A stretch of DNA of 64,000 bases from Bremerella volcania (GTDB lineage: Bacteria; Planctomycetota; Planctomycetia; Pirellulales; Pirellulaceae), in contig NZ_CP036289.1 of assembly GCF_007748115.1 (NCBI RefSeq), positions 6,076,001 to 6,140,000 on the forward strand. Direction: 5' to 3'. Made by a program: the position numbers and the translations under genes. Shown here piece after piece: positions 46,255-56,984 of this stretch. The stretch's first letter is position 1. Each line of letters opens with the position of its first letter. The notes under the pieces are model-generated. The model was not told the origin of the DNA. It searched no databases and worked only from the letters and a program-made list of their open reading frames with translations.

Positions 46255-46538
46255 CATGCCGCATAAACGCATTTTGATTGAGACATATTTCACCACACCC
46301 CCCTACACCTACGGTGTTCCCCGTAGGATCTCGGCTATTTAACTTATTTTTGTCGTATTTTTAGTTGCACCCGAGATCGCTCTTAGCGATAACCACTCCA
46401 GAGGCTGCCTCTCCTCTAAACTGGCATTTGTGGTGCTCTATAGCCCGGAAGGTCCTTTTTCTCACACATTTTCCATATTTTAACTTTTACTCATTATCGC
46501 TTCTTCGCCTCGCTGACTCTTATCAAGGAACCTCGTCA
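46255..46538 (+). promoter_or_regulatory. Long leader of the 46539 gene, similar to the leader of 44509
   Basis: Shares CATGCCGCA, ATTTTGATTGAGA and ATATTTC with 44241-44280, a CCGTAG string (46319-46324) and the proximal CAAGGAACCTCGT before the ATG. The bases between are diverged. The preceding stretch 46088-46254 shows nothing recognised. Confidence 0.55.
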
Positions 46539-47549
46539 ATGTATAAGCCTCTTGCAATACGTCTTGGGGGACGGAAAGCCTTTACGCTGGTTGAACTGCT
46601 CGTTGTGATCGCGATTATTGGCGTTCTGATTGCCCTGTTGCTGCCGGCCGTGCAGCAAGCACGCGAAGCCGCACGCCGCTCGCAGTGCATAAACAATCTC
46701 AAGCAAATCGGCCTGGCGGCACATAATCACCACGACACATTCCTGGCCTTCCCCGCCGCACTGTACAACCACAACAACGGTTATGCAGGGAACAACGAAT
46801 CGGATCAGATTGGTCCTAACTGGGCCGTTAAGTTCCTACCGTTCGTCGAACAGTCGGCTCTCTACGACCTCTTCGAGGTGAATGAGAACAACGCGAACAC
46901 AGTCGATAAGTGGCAGCGCGATGTGACGTTGCCCAACGGCGAATTTGCGCGAGCCCAGGAGATTCCTGCCTACCTCTGCCCGAGCGACGCGGCCTCCAAA
47001 ACTCCCTACAGCGGCATCGGCGGCAACTGGGGACGCGGCAACTATGCGGCCAATGGCGGTTTTCAATCGTGGTGGAATGACGGCGAGTCCTCGACCCCCA
47101 ACGGGTACAGCCAGAACATCAGTTCCGACGGCGTCTTTACCGTCAACAAAGGTAAGAACATGTCGGCGGTTACCGACGGAACTTCCAACTCCGCCCTCGT
47201 GGATGAAATTCGGATCGGTGAAGTCGCTACCGACCAGCGCGGCGTGTGGGCATTGGGCGTTTCCGGTTCCAGCATCGTGAACAACTTCTCACGCGGTGAC
47301 TGCCATGGCCCGAACGATAGGAATGCCAACTCCGACGACGTTCTCGATTGCCAGGACTTCGCCGACGGAAGAGGTGGATGCTGGGAAGGCTGCACGAACA
47401 CGCAGGCCGTCGCTCGCTCGCTGCACCCCGGCATCGTCAACATCGTGTTTGTGGACGGAAGCGTCAGCAGTATTGCCGAAACGATCGATCAGCCTACCTG
47501 GGCCATGATGCACGCCATCAACGACGGCATTCCTTACGAGAGACCTTAG
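46539..47549 (+). CDS. DUF1559 protein with prepilin-type N-terminus (tandem module 2)
   Basis: 336 residues from ATG 46539. N-terminus [20 protein letters not shown] closely resembles that of 44509, also with Ala before the cut. [20 protein letters not shown] follows. C-terminal motif [14 protein letters not shown]. It contains an extra Cys-bearing loop ([20 protein letters not shown]) near the end. The lipoprotein partner follows after 101 bp and a strong hairpin. Confidence 0.9.
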   Translation: MYKPLAIRLGGRKAFTLVELLVVIAIIGVLIALLLPAVQQAREAARRSQCINNLKQIGLAAHNHHDTFLAFPAALYNHNNGYAGNNESDQIGPNWAVKFLPFVEQSALYDLFEVNENNANTVDKWQRDVTLPNGEFARAQEIPAYLCPSDAASKTPYSGIGGNWGRGNYAANGGFQSWWNDGESSTPNGYSQNISSDGVFTVNKGKNMSAVTDGTSNSALVDEIRIGEVATDQRGVWALGVSGSSIVNNFSRGDCHGPNDRNANSDDVLDCQDFADGRGGCWEGCTNTQAVARSLHPGIVNIVFVDGSVSSIAETIDQPTWAMMHAINDGIPYERP

Positions 47550-47571
47550 TCCTCGATCGACCTATCAACGC

Positions 47572-47599
47572 AATCGGCGAGGCGCGATCCTCGCCGATT
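47572..47599 (+). terminator. Hairpin inside tandem module 2
   Basis: AATCGGCGAGG pairs perfectly (11 bp) with CCTCGCCGATT around a six-base loop, directly after the DUF1559 gene. Only a weak T-rich tail (CTTATT) follows, so it may be an attenuator, an mRNA-end protector or a terminator. Equivalent in position to 45575-45605. Confidence 0.65.
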
Positions 47600-47650
47600 C
47601 TTATTGGAAGTTCATCAAGTCTTATCTTGCACATTGAAAGGTATGCCGAA

Positions 47651-48040
47651 GTGACAACCACTCGGATTTCTATTGGCTTGTTTGCCTGCTTGATGCTGGC
47701 TTGCGTCGGTTGCAGCGAAGCCCCTTCGATCGTTAAAGGCTCGGTAACCAAAGGTGGTGAAGCCCTTCAAGTAAGCAGCCAAGGAGACATCCAGATCCAC
47801 TTCATCCAAGAAGAAAATGGCAAGATGACCGGTCAAACGTATATGACCAGCATCGACCCCAGTGGCCATTTTGAAGCCGAAGTGCCTGCCGGCGAATATC
47901 GAATCTCCGTCCAGCAGCTTGATCCTTACCCCAATGTCGACAAGTTGAAGGGACAGTTCAGTCAGGCCAAGACGCCCATCAAGCAATCCATCAAGGGTGG
48001 CGATACGATCGATATCGATTTGAGTACGTATGCGAAGTAG
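47651..48040 (+). CDS. Lipoprotein with carboxypeptidase-regulatory-like fold (tandem module 2)
   Basis: 129 residues from a GTG at 47651. Lipobox LACVGC. Body: SIVKGSVTKGGEALQVSSQG, then DPSGHFEAEVPAGEYRISVQ and QSIKGGDTIDIDLSTYAK. The shortest of the module lipoproteins. Its end overlaps the start of the propeller/heme gene by 11 bases, which couples them. Confidence 0.82.
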   Translation: MTTTRISIGLFACLMLACVGCSEAPSIVKGSVTKGGEALQVSSQGDIQIHFIQEENGKMTGQTYMTSIDPSGHFEAEVPAGEYRISVQQLDPYPNVDKLKGQFSQAKTPIKQSIKGGDTIDIDLSTYAK

Positions 48041-49940
48041 GCTCGGCAGAACTCTTCTTGCTGTCTCTGCTGCTATCGGATTCGGACTCGTCGCGGTTGG
48101 GTTTTGGTACTTCAATCAAAGCCCATTACCGCCTGGCAGCCCTGAACTGACCGGCTACGTTCACGGGCGGGTTGTCTACCCTATCGTCTTTACGTCGCGC
48201 GGCAGCACCGCCAGCCTGCGCGCTGCCGCCGACCACGGCGAAACGTTCGTCTACCCTGGTCAGCCGCTATGGCAGGCCGAGCAAGGGCGGCTGAGAATGC
48301 TGCTTCCCAGTGGCGAGGTTAGCGAACTGACCTGGGAAAAGCCGCTGCCCGATGGTTCAACGTTAATCGACGTGATGAGCCCGAGCGTCTCGCCCGATGG
48401 TCAGAAAATCATCTTCGCCGGGCGTAAAGCAGCGCCTGATCCAGGCCACTTTCGCTTGTACGAGATTCAAATCGACGGGACAGGCCTGCGTCAACTGACC
48501 GGCGGACCCAACGATCCTGGCTGCACGGCGGTTCCTCCCATGCGCTACGACGAAACGGGAGAAGCCGTTCTCTCGGATACAAAGCGCAAAAGAATCGACT
48601 ATGACGACGTCGACCCGACGTACGCTCCTGGCGGTCACATCGTCTTCGCTTCCAGCCGCACGCCGGATCTGGGACGCGATCATGCCCGTCGTAGCACCAC
48701 GCTGTGGATCATGAAGGAAGATGGAAGCGACAAGAAGCCGTTATCGGCCAATCGCAATAATGATCGCTGGCCGTGGATCGCGTCCAACGGCTACGTCATT
48801 TTCAGTCTTTGGAGCCGCAATCGCGAAGTCATCTCGCGAGATTTGACGACGATCGAGCCGTATACCGATGGCGCGGACACCGCCACGCTGCCGACCGATG
48901 CGTGGCTGGGTGCGCACGTGGAGCCCAACGGCGATTTCTTTGGCAGCGTGCTGAAAACGAAAGAGCCTGTCTGGCGCGCACGTGGACTCGATAACGGCAA
49001 TTACGTCTTCATGACTGCTTCCGCGAACGGCGAAGATTCAACATCTATAATGACGGTCGTTCAGGCTAAAGCAGGCAGCATCAGTAATTCCCCCAGTTCG
49101 CTGGCCAAGGAATCGGTGCTTCCCACGACGAGCGACTCGGTACTGGTCTTCGGGCCTTCGCACGATAAAAATGGCAACGCGTTGCAACTGGCAACGCCTG
49201 GACCGTATCCTGACCACCAAATCATTCTCGCGGCCGCCAGCGCGCGGGAAGATGGTACCTGGGATGAAGCATCGTATGGAATTTATCTGGCCGATGCTGA
49301 CTGGAGCGCGGGTTCCACCGCGGAAAGCATCTCGCTGCGAAAAGTCTTCGATGATCCGCGGCTGGTCGATAGCGAACCGGTGGCCGTCACGCCCCGAAAG
49401 ATCAAGTACAACTTCCAAGCACTGGAAGTAGGGGACGGCAGCCAAACCGTTCGCTTTGCCAACGGAGAAACATTCGCTGGCCCGACGGCCGAGGTCCACA
49501 ATTCAGCCGTCAGCTTTGCCGGCAACCAGGATGCTCCAGGACAAAAGGCAACCAGCAGCGACGCGCCGATTTTCAACCCGGTCCCCAAGGACCTGATCGA
49601 GACCATTCGCGTTTATGGATCGTATCGCGATCGCTTCGATTTGCCTGACGAGCCGCGCACGCATGGCGGTTTCGAGTTGCTGATCGAGACGCCGGTGAAG
49701 AACGACGACTTCCGTTTCCGAATTCCGCCTGGGGCGCCAACCGTCTTGGCCGGTTTCGATTCCGAGGGGCACGTCGCCAGCTGGCAGAGCGAAGCCCAGA
49801 ACGACTCGGGTGAGCGAGCCACCTTCTACGCGTTTGCTGGCGATCACTACAGTGGAGCACGCCCTGGCTTCACGCACTTCTGCACTGGATGCCATACGGG
49901 GCACAGCGGCACCCCGACACTCCGCATGTCGCCTCGGTAG
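48030..49940 (+). CDS. PD40-type beta-propeller protein with C-terminal heme c site
   Basis: 636 residues. One N-terminal membrane anchor (LLAVSAAIGFGLVAVGFWYF). The body has TolB/PD40 blades: MSPSVSPDGQKIIFAGRKAA, YDDVDPTYAPGGHIVFASSR, TLWIMKEDGSDKKPLSANRN. At the end CTGCH (618-622) is a c-type heme site with no room for a full cytochrome fold after it. Similar proteins occur in planctomycetes without assigned function. It is coupled to the preceding lipoprotein gene by an 11-base overlap, extending the module to three genes. Confidence 0.82.
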   Translation: MRSRLGRTLLAVSAAIGFGLVAVGFWYFNQSPLPPGSPELTGYVHGRVVYPIVFTSRGSTASLRAAADHGETFVYPGQPLWQAEQGRLRMLLPSGEVSELTWEKPLPDGSTLIDVMSPSVSPDGQKIIFAGRKAAPDPGHFRLYEIQIDGTGLRQLTGGPNDPGCTAVPPMRYDETGEAVLSDTKRKRIDYDDVDPTYAPGGHIVFASSRTPDLGRDHARRSTTLWIMKEDGSDKKPLSANRNNDRWPWIASNGYVIFSLWSRNREVISRDLTTIEPYTDGADTATLPTDAWLGAHVEPNGDFFGSVLKTKEPVWRARGLDNGNYVFMTASANGEDSTSIMTVVQAKAGSISNSPSSLAKESVLPTTSDSVLVFGPSHDKNGNALQLATPGPYPDHQIILAAASAREDGTWDEASYGIYLADADWSAGSTAESISLRKVFDDPRLVDSEPVAVTPRKIKYNFQALEVGDGSQTVRFANGETFAGPTAEVHNSAVSFAGNQDAPGQKATSSDAPIFNPVPKDLIETIRVYGSYRDRFDLPDEPRTHGGFELLIETPVKNDDFRFRIPPGAPTVLAGFDSEGHVASWQSEAQNDSGERATFYAFAGDHYSGARPGFTHFCTGCHTGHSGTPTLRMSPR

Positions 49941-50331
49941 TCCGCAAGCCGGGTGTGGGCAAACCAGGGCCTTTCGCCTGTACTCTCGGCATGAATCCCG
50001 ATATCCCCCTGAAAAACGACCTTCTGAGCGTCCCCTCCTATATTGGCATATCGGGCCCTACCAAAGAAACCGTTGTCACCAGAAGTCCCTTTCATTGCCA
50101 TTATCCGGCTCGGTTGACTATTCAAAGGCAGCTCAAACGTCATTATAGATTTCTCCCAATATGCCAGGGAAAATTTTCCATCTTTATACATACTTTGCAC
50201 TGCACACAAAGACAGTGCTCGTCATCGTCGTTTGCGGTGCTCGTTCTTTTCCATAGCGGGCTCATCGATTCGTTGAATGGACGGACGACGAGTCCAACCT
50301 TTTCTTATCTCTCTTACCAGGACTCGGAATC
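49941..50331. other. Intergenic region
   Basis: 391 bp upstream of the 50332 gene, with an AT-rich part near 50140-50200. It should hold the promoter of the DUF1559 module. No RNA gene, repeat or CCGTAG string was recognised. Confidence 0.4.
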
Positions 50332-51264
<933 letters not shown>

Positions 51265-51317
51265 CGTTGGCCCATCGTTTCACGAATCGATACCAAGAAG
51301 AAGGTTAACCCCCAATC

Positions 51318-51746
51318 ATGAAACTTACGCAAAACCTAGGGACCGTCGCGCTGGTTGCCTTAGTCGTTCTCTTGGCTGGATGCAGCCAAGAGAACGAGAA
51401 TTTTGCTCCCGTCAGCGGAACAGTCACCGTCAAAGGAAAACCACAGCCGAACCTGATCGTCAGTTTCCTGCCGGTCACCCAAGGTGAAGAGCCTGCGATC
51501 GCTTCCTCGGGACTTACCGACGACCAGGGTCGCTTCACTCTGAAGACCACCGGAGAAGATGGCATGGAAGGTGCCATGATCGGTCAACACCAGGTCCGCA
51601 TTCGCAATCGTATCGTCCTGGGTGCCGAAGACGCCGTCGTGCCCGAGAAGTCCTCCGCCGTGAGACTCCCCAGCAAAGCCACCGACGGCAGCCTGACGGT
51701 CGACGTCCCCAAAGAAGGCCTCGATACGCTGACTTTTGAGCTGTAA
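51318..51746 (+). CDS. Lipoprotein with carboxypeptidase-regulatory-like fold (module partner)
   Basis: 142 residues, lipobox VLLAGC. Body: FAPVSGTVTVKGKPQPNLIV, LTDDQGRFTLKTTGEDGMEG, MIGQHQVRIRNRIVLG. Partner of the 50332 product. ATG 51318 is preceded by AAGAAGAAGG. Confidence 0.87.
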   Translation: MKLTQNLGTVALVALVVLLAGCSQENENFAPVSGTVTVKGKPQPNLIVSFLPVTQGEEPAIASSGLTDDQGRFTLKTTGEDGMEGAMIGQHQVRIRNRIVLGAEDAVVPEKSSAVRLPSKATDGSLTVDVPKEGLDTLTFEL

Positions 51747-51787
51747 GGGCTGGAACGCAAGAGTATTAACCAAAACGACTACGCTGA

Positions 51788-51962
51788 CTACCAGGGTGGC
51801 CCAGAGAGCCATCTCTGGGTCGGCGTAGCCGACAAGCGGCTAATGGATGGGCGTTGTCGAAGAACGAAACCTTCCACTTGGTTCACGTTGGACGCGTGAG
51901 CCTCCTGTGGCCTGCGGCCACCCAGAGATAGCTCTCTGGGGCACCCGGCCTGTTGCTGGTAG
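51788..51962. repeat. Palindromic repeat element, about 175 bp
   Basis: Outer ends CTACCAG (51788) and CTGGTAG (51962). Inside, the 25-base arms 51796-51820 and 51920-51944 match at 23 positions, and each contains CCCAGAG and CTCTGGG and can form its own hairpin. It lies between the module and rph and codes for nothing. It resembles small dispersed repeats and may be mobilised by a transposase elsewhere. Confidence 0.8.
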
Positions 51963-51980
51963 CATCCTTGCGATTTACAA

Positions 51981-52700
51981 CTAGGAAACGAGCGGCCATT
52001 TGCGGCCGAGGGCTTTTTGTTGCATCTCAGTCAGTTCCATGATGCCCCCTTTGGCCAGTTTCAGAAGCTTGGACAGTTCGTCTTCGCTGAAGGTCGCTTC
52101 TTCTCCGGTGCCCTGGATTTCGATGAACTTCCCGCTGCCGGTCATGACGACGTTCATATCGACCGTCGCGGCGAAGTCTTCCACGTAGTCCAGATCCAAG
52201 ACCGGCGAACCATTGACGATGCCGACGCTGATCGCGGCCAGGCTGTCTTTGAAGACCGAACGTTTCGGATCGGGCAGTTCGATGGTGCTCACCGCGTCGA
52301 CCAGCGCGATGAACGCCCCGGTAATGCTGGCCGTGCGCGTTCCCCCGTCGGCGTCCAGCACGTCGCAGTCGACCGTGATCATCTGCTCGCCCAACGCTTC
52401 CAGGTCGACGACCGCTCGCAGGCTCCGTCCAATCAACCGCTGAATCTCGGTCGTACGACCATCGACCTTCCGCGCCTTACGCGTCGGCGTGCTGCCTGGC
52501 AGCATGTTGTACTCGGCCGTGACCCAACCTTTTTCACTCCCCTTAAGCCACGGCGGCACTGACGACTCGACGCTGGCCGTGCATAGAACGGTGGTCGTGC
52601 CGGCTTGAATCAGCACGCTCCCAGGGGCGTTCTTGGTGTACTTTCGCTTCACCTTCAAAGGACGAAGCTGGGAAACAGAACGGCCATCGTGACGGGGCAT
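51981..52700 (-). CDS. rph: Ribonuclease PH
   Basis: 239 residues from ATG 52700. Phosphate-dependent 3' exoribonuclease that trims tRNA precursors in the cytosol. Family sequence throughout: [100 protein letters not shown]. Full length. Upstream frame to 52796 has no homology. It is the last gene of the leftward arg cluster but is separated from argF by a repeat, so co-transcription is uncertain. Confidence 0.96.
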   Translation of the reverse strand: MPRHDGRSVSQLRPLKVKRKYTKNAPGSVLIQAGTTTVLCTASVESSVPPWLKGSEKGWVTAEYNMLPGSTPTRKARKVDGRTTEIQRLIGRSLRAVVDLEALGEQMITVDCDVLDADGGTRTASITGAFIALVDAVSTIELPDPKRSVFKDSLAAISVGIVNGSPVLDLDYVEDFAATVDMNVVMTGSGKFIEIQGTGEEATFSEDELSKLLKLAKGGIMELTEMQQKALGRKWPLVS

Positions 52701-52737
52701 GGTGTAATATCCTTGGGAGCAATTCGTGAATGCGTGA

Positions 52738-52902
52738 TAGCCGCAGAGGACACAGCGAAAGAAAAGAAGACAACCACAGATTTCACGGATAGACACGGAT
52801 GAAATTGGAATCGTCGAAGACGAATCTTCAGATATCTGTGTTCATCTGTGTAATTCGTGGTTAAAACTCTTCTCTCGGTGGTCTCTGTGTCCTCTGCGGC
52901 TA
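52738..52902. repeat. Palindromic repeat element, 165 bp, upstream of rph
   Basis: Eighteen-base perfect terminal inverted repeats (52738-52755 and 52885-52902; TAGCCGCAGAGGACACAG and its complement). Further similarity continues inward (ACCACAGATTTCACGG against ACCACGAATTACACAG). Non-coding; it fills nearly the whole gap between argF and rph. Confidence 0.82.
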
Positions 52903-52919
52903 ATCTCTTCTCGTAAGAA

Positions 52920-53855
52920 CTAGTCGAGGTGAACCTTGTCGACCGCTTCGGTCAATAGCCATACCAGCAGCCCCTTCTGGGCATGCATGCGGTTGCCGGC
53001 TTGTTCGACGATGCGGCTGGTTGGGCAATCCATCACTTCGTCCGTCACTTCCTGGCCTCGTTTGGCGGGCAGGCAGTGCAGGAAAATGGCGTCCTTCGCG
53101 GCGGCGTCCATCAACTTCTGATTGACCTGGAAGTCGGCGAAGTCTTTCTCCCGCTTGGCCTGTTCGGCCTCTTGCCCCATGCTGGCCCACACGTCGGTGT
53201 AAACGGCACAGGCACCTTCCACCGCGGCGATCGGATCGGAAGTCTGGTCGATCTTCGCGTCCGGGACAACCTTCAGGATGCGATCGATGAACTCTTGCTC
53301 AATCTCGTATCCCTTGGGATGGGCCAGCGTGAACTGCATGCTCATCTTCGCACAGGCCAGCGCCAGACTGCGGGAAACGTTATTGCCGTCGCCGACGAAC
53401 GTCAGCTTCTGACCTTTCAGCGTGCCGAACTCTTCGTGAATGGTCATCAGGTCGGCCAGCGCCTGGCAGGGATGGCACAGGTCGGTCAGGCCGTTGATGA
53501 TGACCGTATCGGCATACTTGGCCAGCGTTTCGACCTTGTCGTGCGACTTGGCTCGACAGACGATCACGTCCAGGTACTGGCCAATCACGCGGCTGAAATC
53601 TTGCGGAGCTTCTCGCTTCCCCCAGCCGACGTCTTCGCCCAGGAACAAGCTGCTGCCCCCCAGTTGAGCCATGCCGGCTTCAAAGCTGACGCGGGTACGC
53701 AGCGAAGGTTTCTCGAACAACAGCCCGGCCACTTTGCCCTGCAGGATAGGTTCACGGACGCCTGACTTCAAGCGTGTTTTCAGCTGGCGGCCCAACTCGA
53801 AGATTCGCTTTAGTTCGTCGTCGGAAACGTCAAAGAGGCTCAAGAAATGTCGCAT
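52920..53855 (-). CDS. argF: Ornithine carbamoyltransferase
   Basis: 311 residues from ATG 53855. Converts ornithine and carbamoyl phosphate to citrulline in arginine synthesis. Carbamoyl phosphate site SLRTRVSFE (the family often has STRTR), ornithine-side motif HPCQALADL, and HCLPAKRG with the active-site Cys. [15 protein letters not shown] is the usual beginning. It follows argD after a 57-bp gap in the same direction, so argB-argD-argF form a biosynthetic cluster. Confidence 0.95.
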   Translation of the reverse strand: MRHFLSLFDVSDDELKRIFELGRQLKTRLKSGVREPILQGKVAGLLFEKPSLRTRVSFEAGMAQLGGSSLFLGEDVGWGKREAPQDFSRVIGQYLDVIVCRAKSHDKVETLAKYADTVIINGLTDLCHPCQALADLMTIHEEFGTLKGQKLTFVGDGNNVSRSLALACAKMSMQFTLAHPKGYEIEQEFIDRILKVVPDAKIDQTSDPIAAVEGACAVYTDVWASMGQEAEQAKREKDFADFQVNQKLMDAAAKDAIFLHCLPAKRGQEVTDEVMDCPTSRIVEQAGNRMHAQKGLLVWLLTEAVDKVHLD

Positions 53856-53912
53856 GGAAACGATCTCGCGATGAAAAAACAGTGGCACCTACGTACCCAA
53901 AGAGAAAAGAGA

Positions 53913-55142
53913 TTACTCAGCCGTAGCTGGCAAATTTTTTAATACTTCAGAAAGAATATCGCACCCGTGGTGAATTTCTTCCTCGGTGATGTTCATCGCC
54001 GGCAGCAGACGGATGACTCGTCCTTGCGTGCAGTTGATGAGAAGCTGCTTCTCGAGGCAGGCCTTCACGGCCGGGGCCCCGTCGACCGAAAGCTCCAGGC
54101 CGATCATCATGCCGACGATGCGAACTTCCCGAATCAGATCGCACTCTTGCTTGAGCGCGGTCAGCCGCTCGCGGAAGATCTCGCTGGCCTGCTTGGCCTT
54201 TTCCAAGAGGCCGTCCCGTTCGATCTGCTCAATCGCCGCGATCCCTGCCCGGGCTGCCAGCGGGTTACCGCCAAACGTGGCCGCGTGCATGCCCGGCTTC
54301 AAGCTGTCGGCAATCTCCGACGTCGTCATCAACGCGCCGCCGGCGACGCCCCCGCACAAGCTCTTGGCCAGGGTCATGATGTCAGGCTGAACGCCAAAGT
54401 GCTGGTAGCCGAACCACTCGCCGGTTCGCCCGCAACCGGTCTGAACTTCGTCGAAGATCAGCAGCAAGTTGTTTTCGTCGGCAATCTTTCGCAAACCTTC
54501 CAGGAAGCCTTCCGGCGGCAGCTTGACGCCCCCTTCGCCTTGGATCGGTTCAATCATTATCGCACACGTATGTTCGTCGACCAGGTCGCGGACCGCTTCC
54601 AGATCGCCGTGCGGAGCATAACTGAAACCGGCCATCATCGGGCCGATGTGCTGATGGTACTTCGGCTGCGCGGTGGCGGTCACCGCGCCGTAGGTCCGGC
54701 CGTGAAAGCCGCCCAGAAAGGTGATGATCTTGTACTTTTCGTGCGGCGTGTGCAGACGAGCCAGCTTGATGGCTGCTTCGTTCGCTTCGGCACCGCTGTT
54801 ACAGAAGAACGCTTTGCCCCCGAAACTGCGATCGGAAAGCATCTTGGCCCACTGGCCTTGGACGTCCATGTGCCAGGTATTGGGCACATGAATCAGCTTG
54901 GCAACTTGATCCTGCACCGCGGCAACGACCATATCCGGGCAGTGACCCAACAGGTTGCAGCCCCAGCCGGGAAACAGGTCTAGGTACTCTTTCCCTTCGG
55001 CATCCCAGATTTTCGAGCCTTCGCCGCGAACCAGGTTCACCGGGTAGCGCACGTAGTTGGGCACCACGTACTTCTGAAAAAGTTCGACAGTGTCCGTCGA
55101 GCTTAACGGCTCGGTTCCGGCGGAAGCATCGGTCGTACTCAT
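53913..55142 (-). CDS. argD: Acetylornithine aminotransferase
   Basis: 409 residues from ATG 55142. A class III PLP-dependent transaminase making N-acetylornithine from the semialdehyde. [47 protein letters not shown] with the PLP Lys, and [13 protein letters not shown] are all in place. Length is normal apart from about 20 extra N-terminal residues. The region just upstream contains a repeat, so reading further would be artificial. The acetylornithine role is supported by the flanking argB and argF. Confidence 0.93.
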   Translation of the reverse strand: MSTTDASAGTEPLSSTDTVELFQKYVVPNYVRYPVNLVRGEGSKIWDAEGKEYLDLFPGWGCNLLGHCPDMVVAAVQDQVAKLIHVPNTWHMDVQGQWAKMLSDRSFGGKAFFCNSGAEANEAAIKLARLHTPHEKYKIITFLGGFHGRTYGAVTATAQPKYHQHIGPMMAGFSYAPHGDLEAVRDLVDEHTCAIMIEPIQGEGGVKLPPEGFLEGLRKIADENNLLLIFDEVQTGCGRTGEWFGYQHFGVQPDIMTLAKSLCGGVAGGALMTTSEIADSLKPGMHAATFGGNPLAARAGIAAIEQIERDGLLEKAKQASEIFRERLTALKQECDLIREVRIVGMMIGLELSVDGAPAVKACLEKQLLINCTQGRVIRLLPAMNITEEEIHHGCDILSEVLKNLPATAE

Positions 55143-55230
55143 GACAGGTTCTCCAAGACCAGGTCCACTCATGGGAAAGCTAGTGGACAGCGGCCAGACT
55201 GAAAAAGTTCGGTGTGTTTTTCTCTCTCGG

Positions 55231-55332
55231 GTCCCCTCTCCCTTCCCGAGGGAGAGGGCTAGGGTGAGGGTTGGGCAGTTGGTACCCGCTTCGCCCCTCA
55301 CCCTAACCCTCTCCCCAAAGGGGCGAGGGGAC
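55231..55332. repeat. Palindromic repeat element, 102 bp, between argB and argD
   Basis: Outer arms GTCCCCTCTCCC (55231-55242) and GGGCGAGGGGAC (55321-55332) pair at 11 of 12 positions. Inner arms 55251-55270 and 55295-55314, built of GAGAGGG and AGGGTGAGGG, pair at 19 of 20. A strong two-part hairpin in the transcript, between two arg genes. Confidence 0.8.
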
Positions 55333-55358
55333 TAGTTGGTGAGCGGCGACGATAGTTG

Positions 55359-56237
55359 TTACAAAACGATTTCCGTTCCCACCCCAGTGTTCGTGTAAAT
55401 TTCCAGCAGCAGCGAATGACGTAGACGGCCGTCGATGATATGGATCTTGCTCACGCCGCGGGCCAGCGTTTCCAGGCAGGCTTCAACTTTGGGAATCATG
55501 CCGGAAGCAATTTGCCCCGACTTGATCATCGCTTCGGCCTTCTCGCGGTTGAGCGAATGGACCAGCGTATCGGGATCGTCCTTATCGGTACGCACGCCAT
55601 TCACGTCCGACAGGAAGACCAGCTTCTCGGCGCCCAGGGCTTCGGCCACGGCGTTGGCGGCCGTGTCGGCGTTGACGTTCAGCTTTTGTCCGGTCTTTTT
55701 ATCGATGCACATGCTCGGGATGATCGGTACCTGGCCGGCGTAGCACAGGTTCTCGATCGTGGCCCGGTCGACTTCCGTCACGTTGCCGACATGCCCCAGG
55801 TCGATCTCTTCGCCGTTTTCGCCTGGCAAGGTCATGCGCTCGCCAAACAGCACGCACTGCGGATCGAGGTTCAGGCTCATTGCCCGGCCGCCGATGTCTT
55901 CGACTTCCTGGGTGATGTGGCTGCAGACTTGGCCAGCGAGAACTTCTTCGACGATTTTCAGCGTGGCATCGTCGGTGTAGCGGCGTCCTTGAATGAAGTT
56001 GGGCTCGATCTTCGCTTCGGCCATGGCTCGGCTGATGGCGGCCCCGCCTCCATGAATCACGACCGGACGCATGCCGACCGTTTCCATAAAGACGATGTCA
56101 ATTAAGCAGTGCCGCAGCGCGTCGGGGTTCTCCATGACGCTTCCGCCCAACTTGATCACGGTGACTTTGTTGCGGAAGCGGCGGATCCATCCTAAGGCTT
56201 CAATCAGGACGTCCGCTTTTTCGATAGCGTCTCTCAA
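55359..56237 (-). CDS. argB: Acetylglutamate kinase
   Basis: 292 residues from a TTG at 56237; no ATG lies nearby in frame. Phosphorylates N-acetylglutamate, the second step of arginine synthesis and often the feedback-controlled step. Family sequence: [90 protein letters not shown]-terminal helix present, as in hexameric arginine-sensitive enzymes. First gene of the arg cluster. Confidence 0.95.
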   Translation of the reverse strand: MRDAIEKADVLIEALGWIRRFRNKVTVIKLGGSVMENPDALRHCLIDIVFMETVGMRPVVIHGGGAAISRAMAEAKIEPNFIQGRRYTDDATLKIVEEVLAGQVCSHITQEVEDIGGRAMSLNLDPQCVLFGERMTLPGENGEEIDLGHVGNVTEVDRATIENLCYAGQVPIIPSMCIDKKTGQKLNVNADTAANAVAEALGAEKLVFLSDVNGVRTDKDDPDTLVHSLNREKAEAMIKSGQIASGMIPKVEACLETLARGVSKIHIIDGRLRHSLLLEIYTNTGVGTEIVL

Positions 56238-56530
56238 GGATGGTTCTCTGGAAAGTGGAGCAAGCTCCGAGGTTGTTCATGCTTCGAACGAAAGGCACCT
56301 GAGATAAACCGATCGGAAGTCCGGTTTCCCCTGTCAAGACACCCCGCGTCCGGGAAAACTCAACATTTTACGGTCGTTCAAATCCCCATGTCAACGCAAG
56401 ACACCCCAGTTTCCCCCGCTATGGTACGGGCAAACCTGGGAGATCGCGTGAAGATAGGAAGAAGATAGAAGTCCGGGAACAATGGTGCAACCATCCAGTC
56501 CCCCTCGCCCCTGAGAGGCTGGACTAAGTT

Positions 56531-56956
56531 CTACCTTCTCGACTCCAACTCCAGATTCGCCTCGTCGGTGCCTCCTTCGGGCACTTCTATCACCAGTTGC
56601 GTATCATTGTTGTATCGCGAGGGAACACGTTCCTTCGTCAAACCAAGGATCTCGCCGTTGGGGCCTTCCTTGCCGACGACCGTACTGACCGAAACCCGGT
56701 GCTGGCCGACCAGCGCGCCGTCTTCATTGTTGAGGGAGCGCAGCGTGTAGCGGCCGTCGTCGTCGGTCCTGGCGTAGCTGCCGTAGCCAGCTTCGAGGTC
56801 ACCTTCCTGAGCGATCGGTTCATAGCCGACGACCGCTCCAGAGAGCGGCTCGCCATCCAAGGTCACCCGGCCCGATACCGGGACGATCTTGTCCGAGCCG
56901 AAACAGCCCACGAGCAAACAGAGCGGGGCGAGAGCCACGATTCGCGCAACCATCAT
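56531..56956 (-). CDS. Lipoprotein with carboxypeptidase-regulatory-like fold (module partner)
   Basis: 141 residues. Lipobox CLLVGC. Body: VPVSGRVTLDGEPLSGAVVG, YARTDDDGRYTLRSLNNEDG, ALVGQHRVSVSTVVG. Partner of the DUF1559 gene whose stop is 28 bp upstream. The intergenic stretch after it (56238-56530) shows nothing recognised. Confidence 0.87.
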   Translation of the reverse strand: MMVARIVALAPLCLLVGCFGSDKIVPVSGRVTLDGEPLSGAVVGYEPIAQEGDLEAGYGSYARTDDDGRYTLRSLNNEDGALVGQHRVSVSTVVGKEGPNGEILGLTKERVPSRYNNDTQLVIEVPEGGTDEANLELESRR

Positions 56957-56984
56957 GCGAGGTTCTTCCCGGCGAAAAGAGAGA

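Noticed and set aside
49941-50331. Possible small RNA in the long spacer
   Set aside because: No convincing promoter and terminator pair or stable fold could be seen.
51788-55332. Repeat cluster as a CRISPR array
   Set aside because: The repeats differ in sequence, are palindromic and have no regular spacers.
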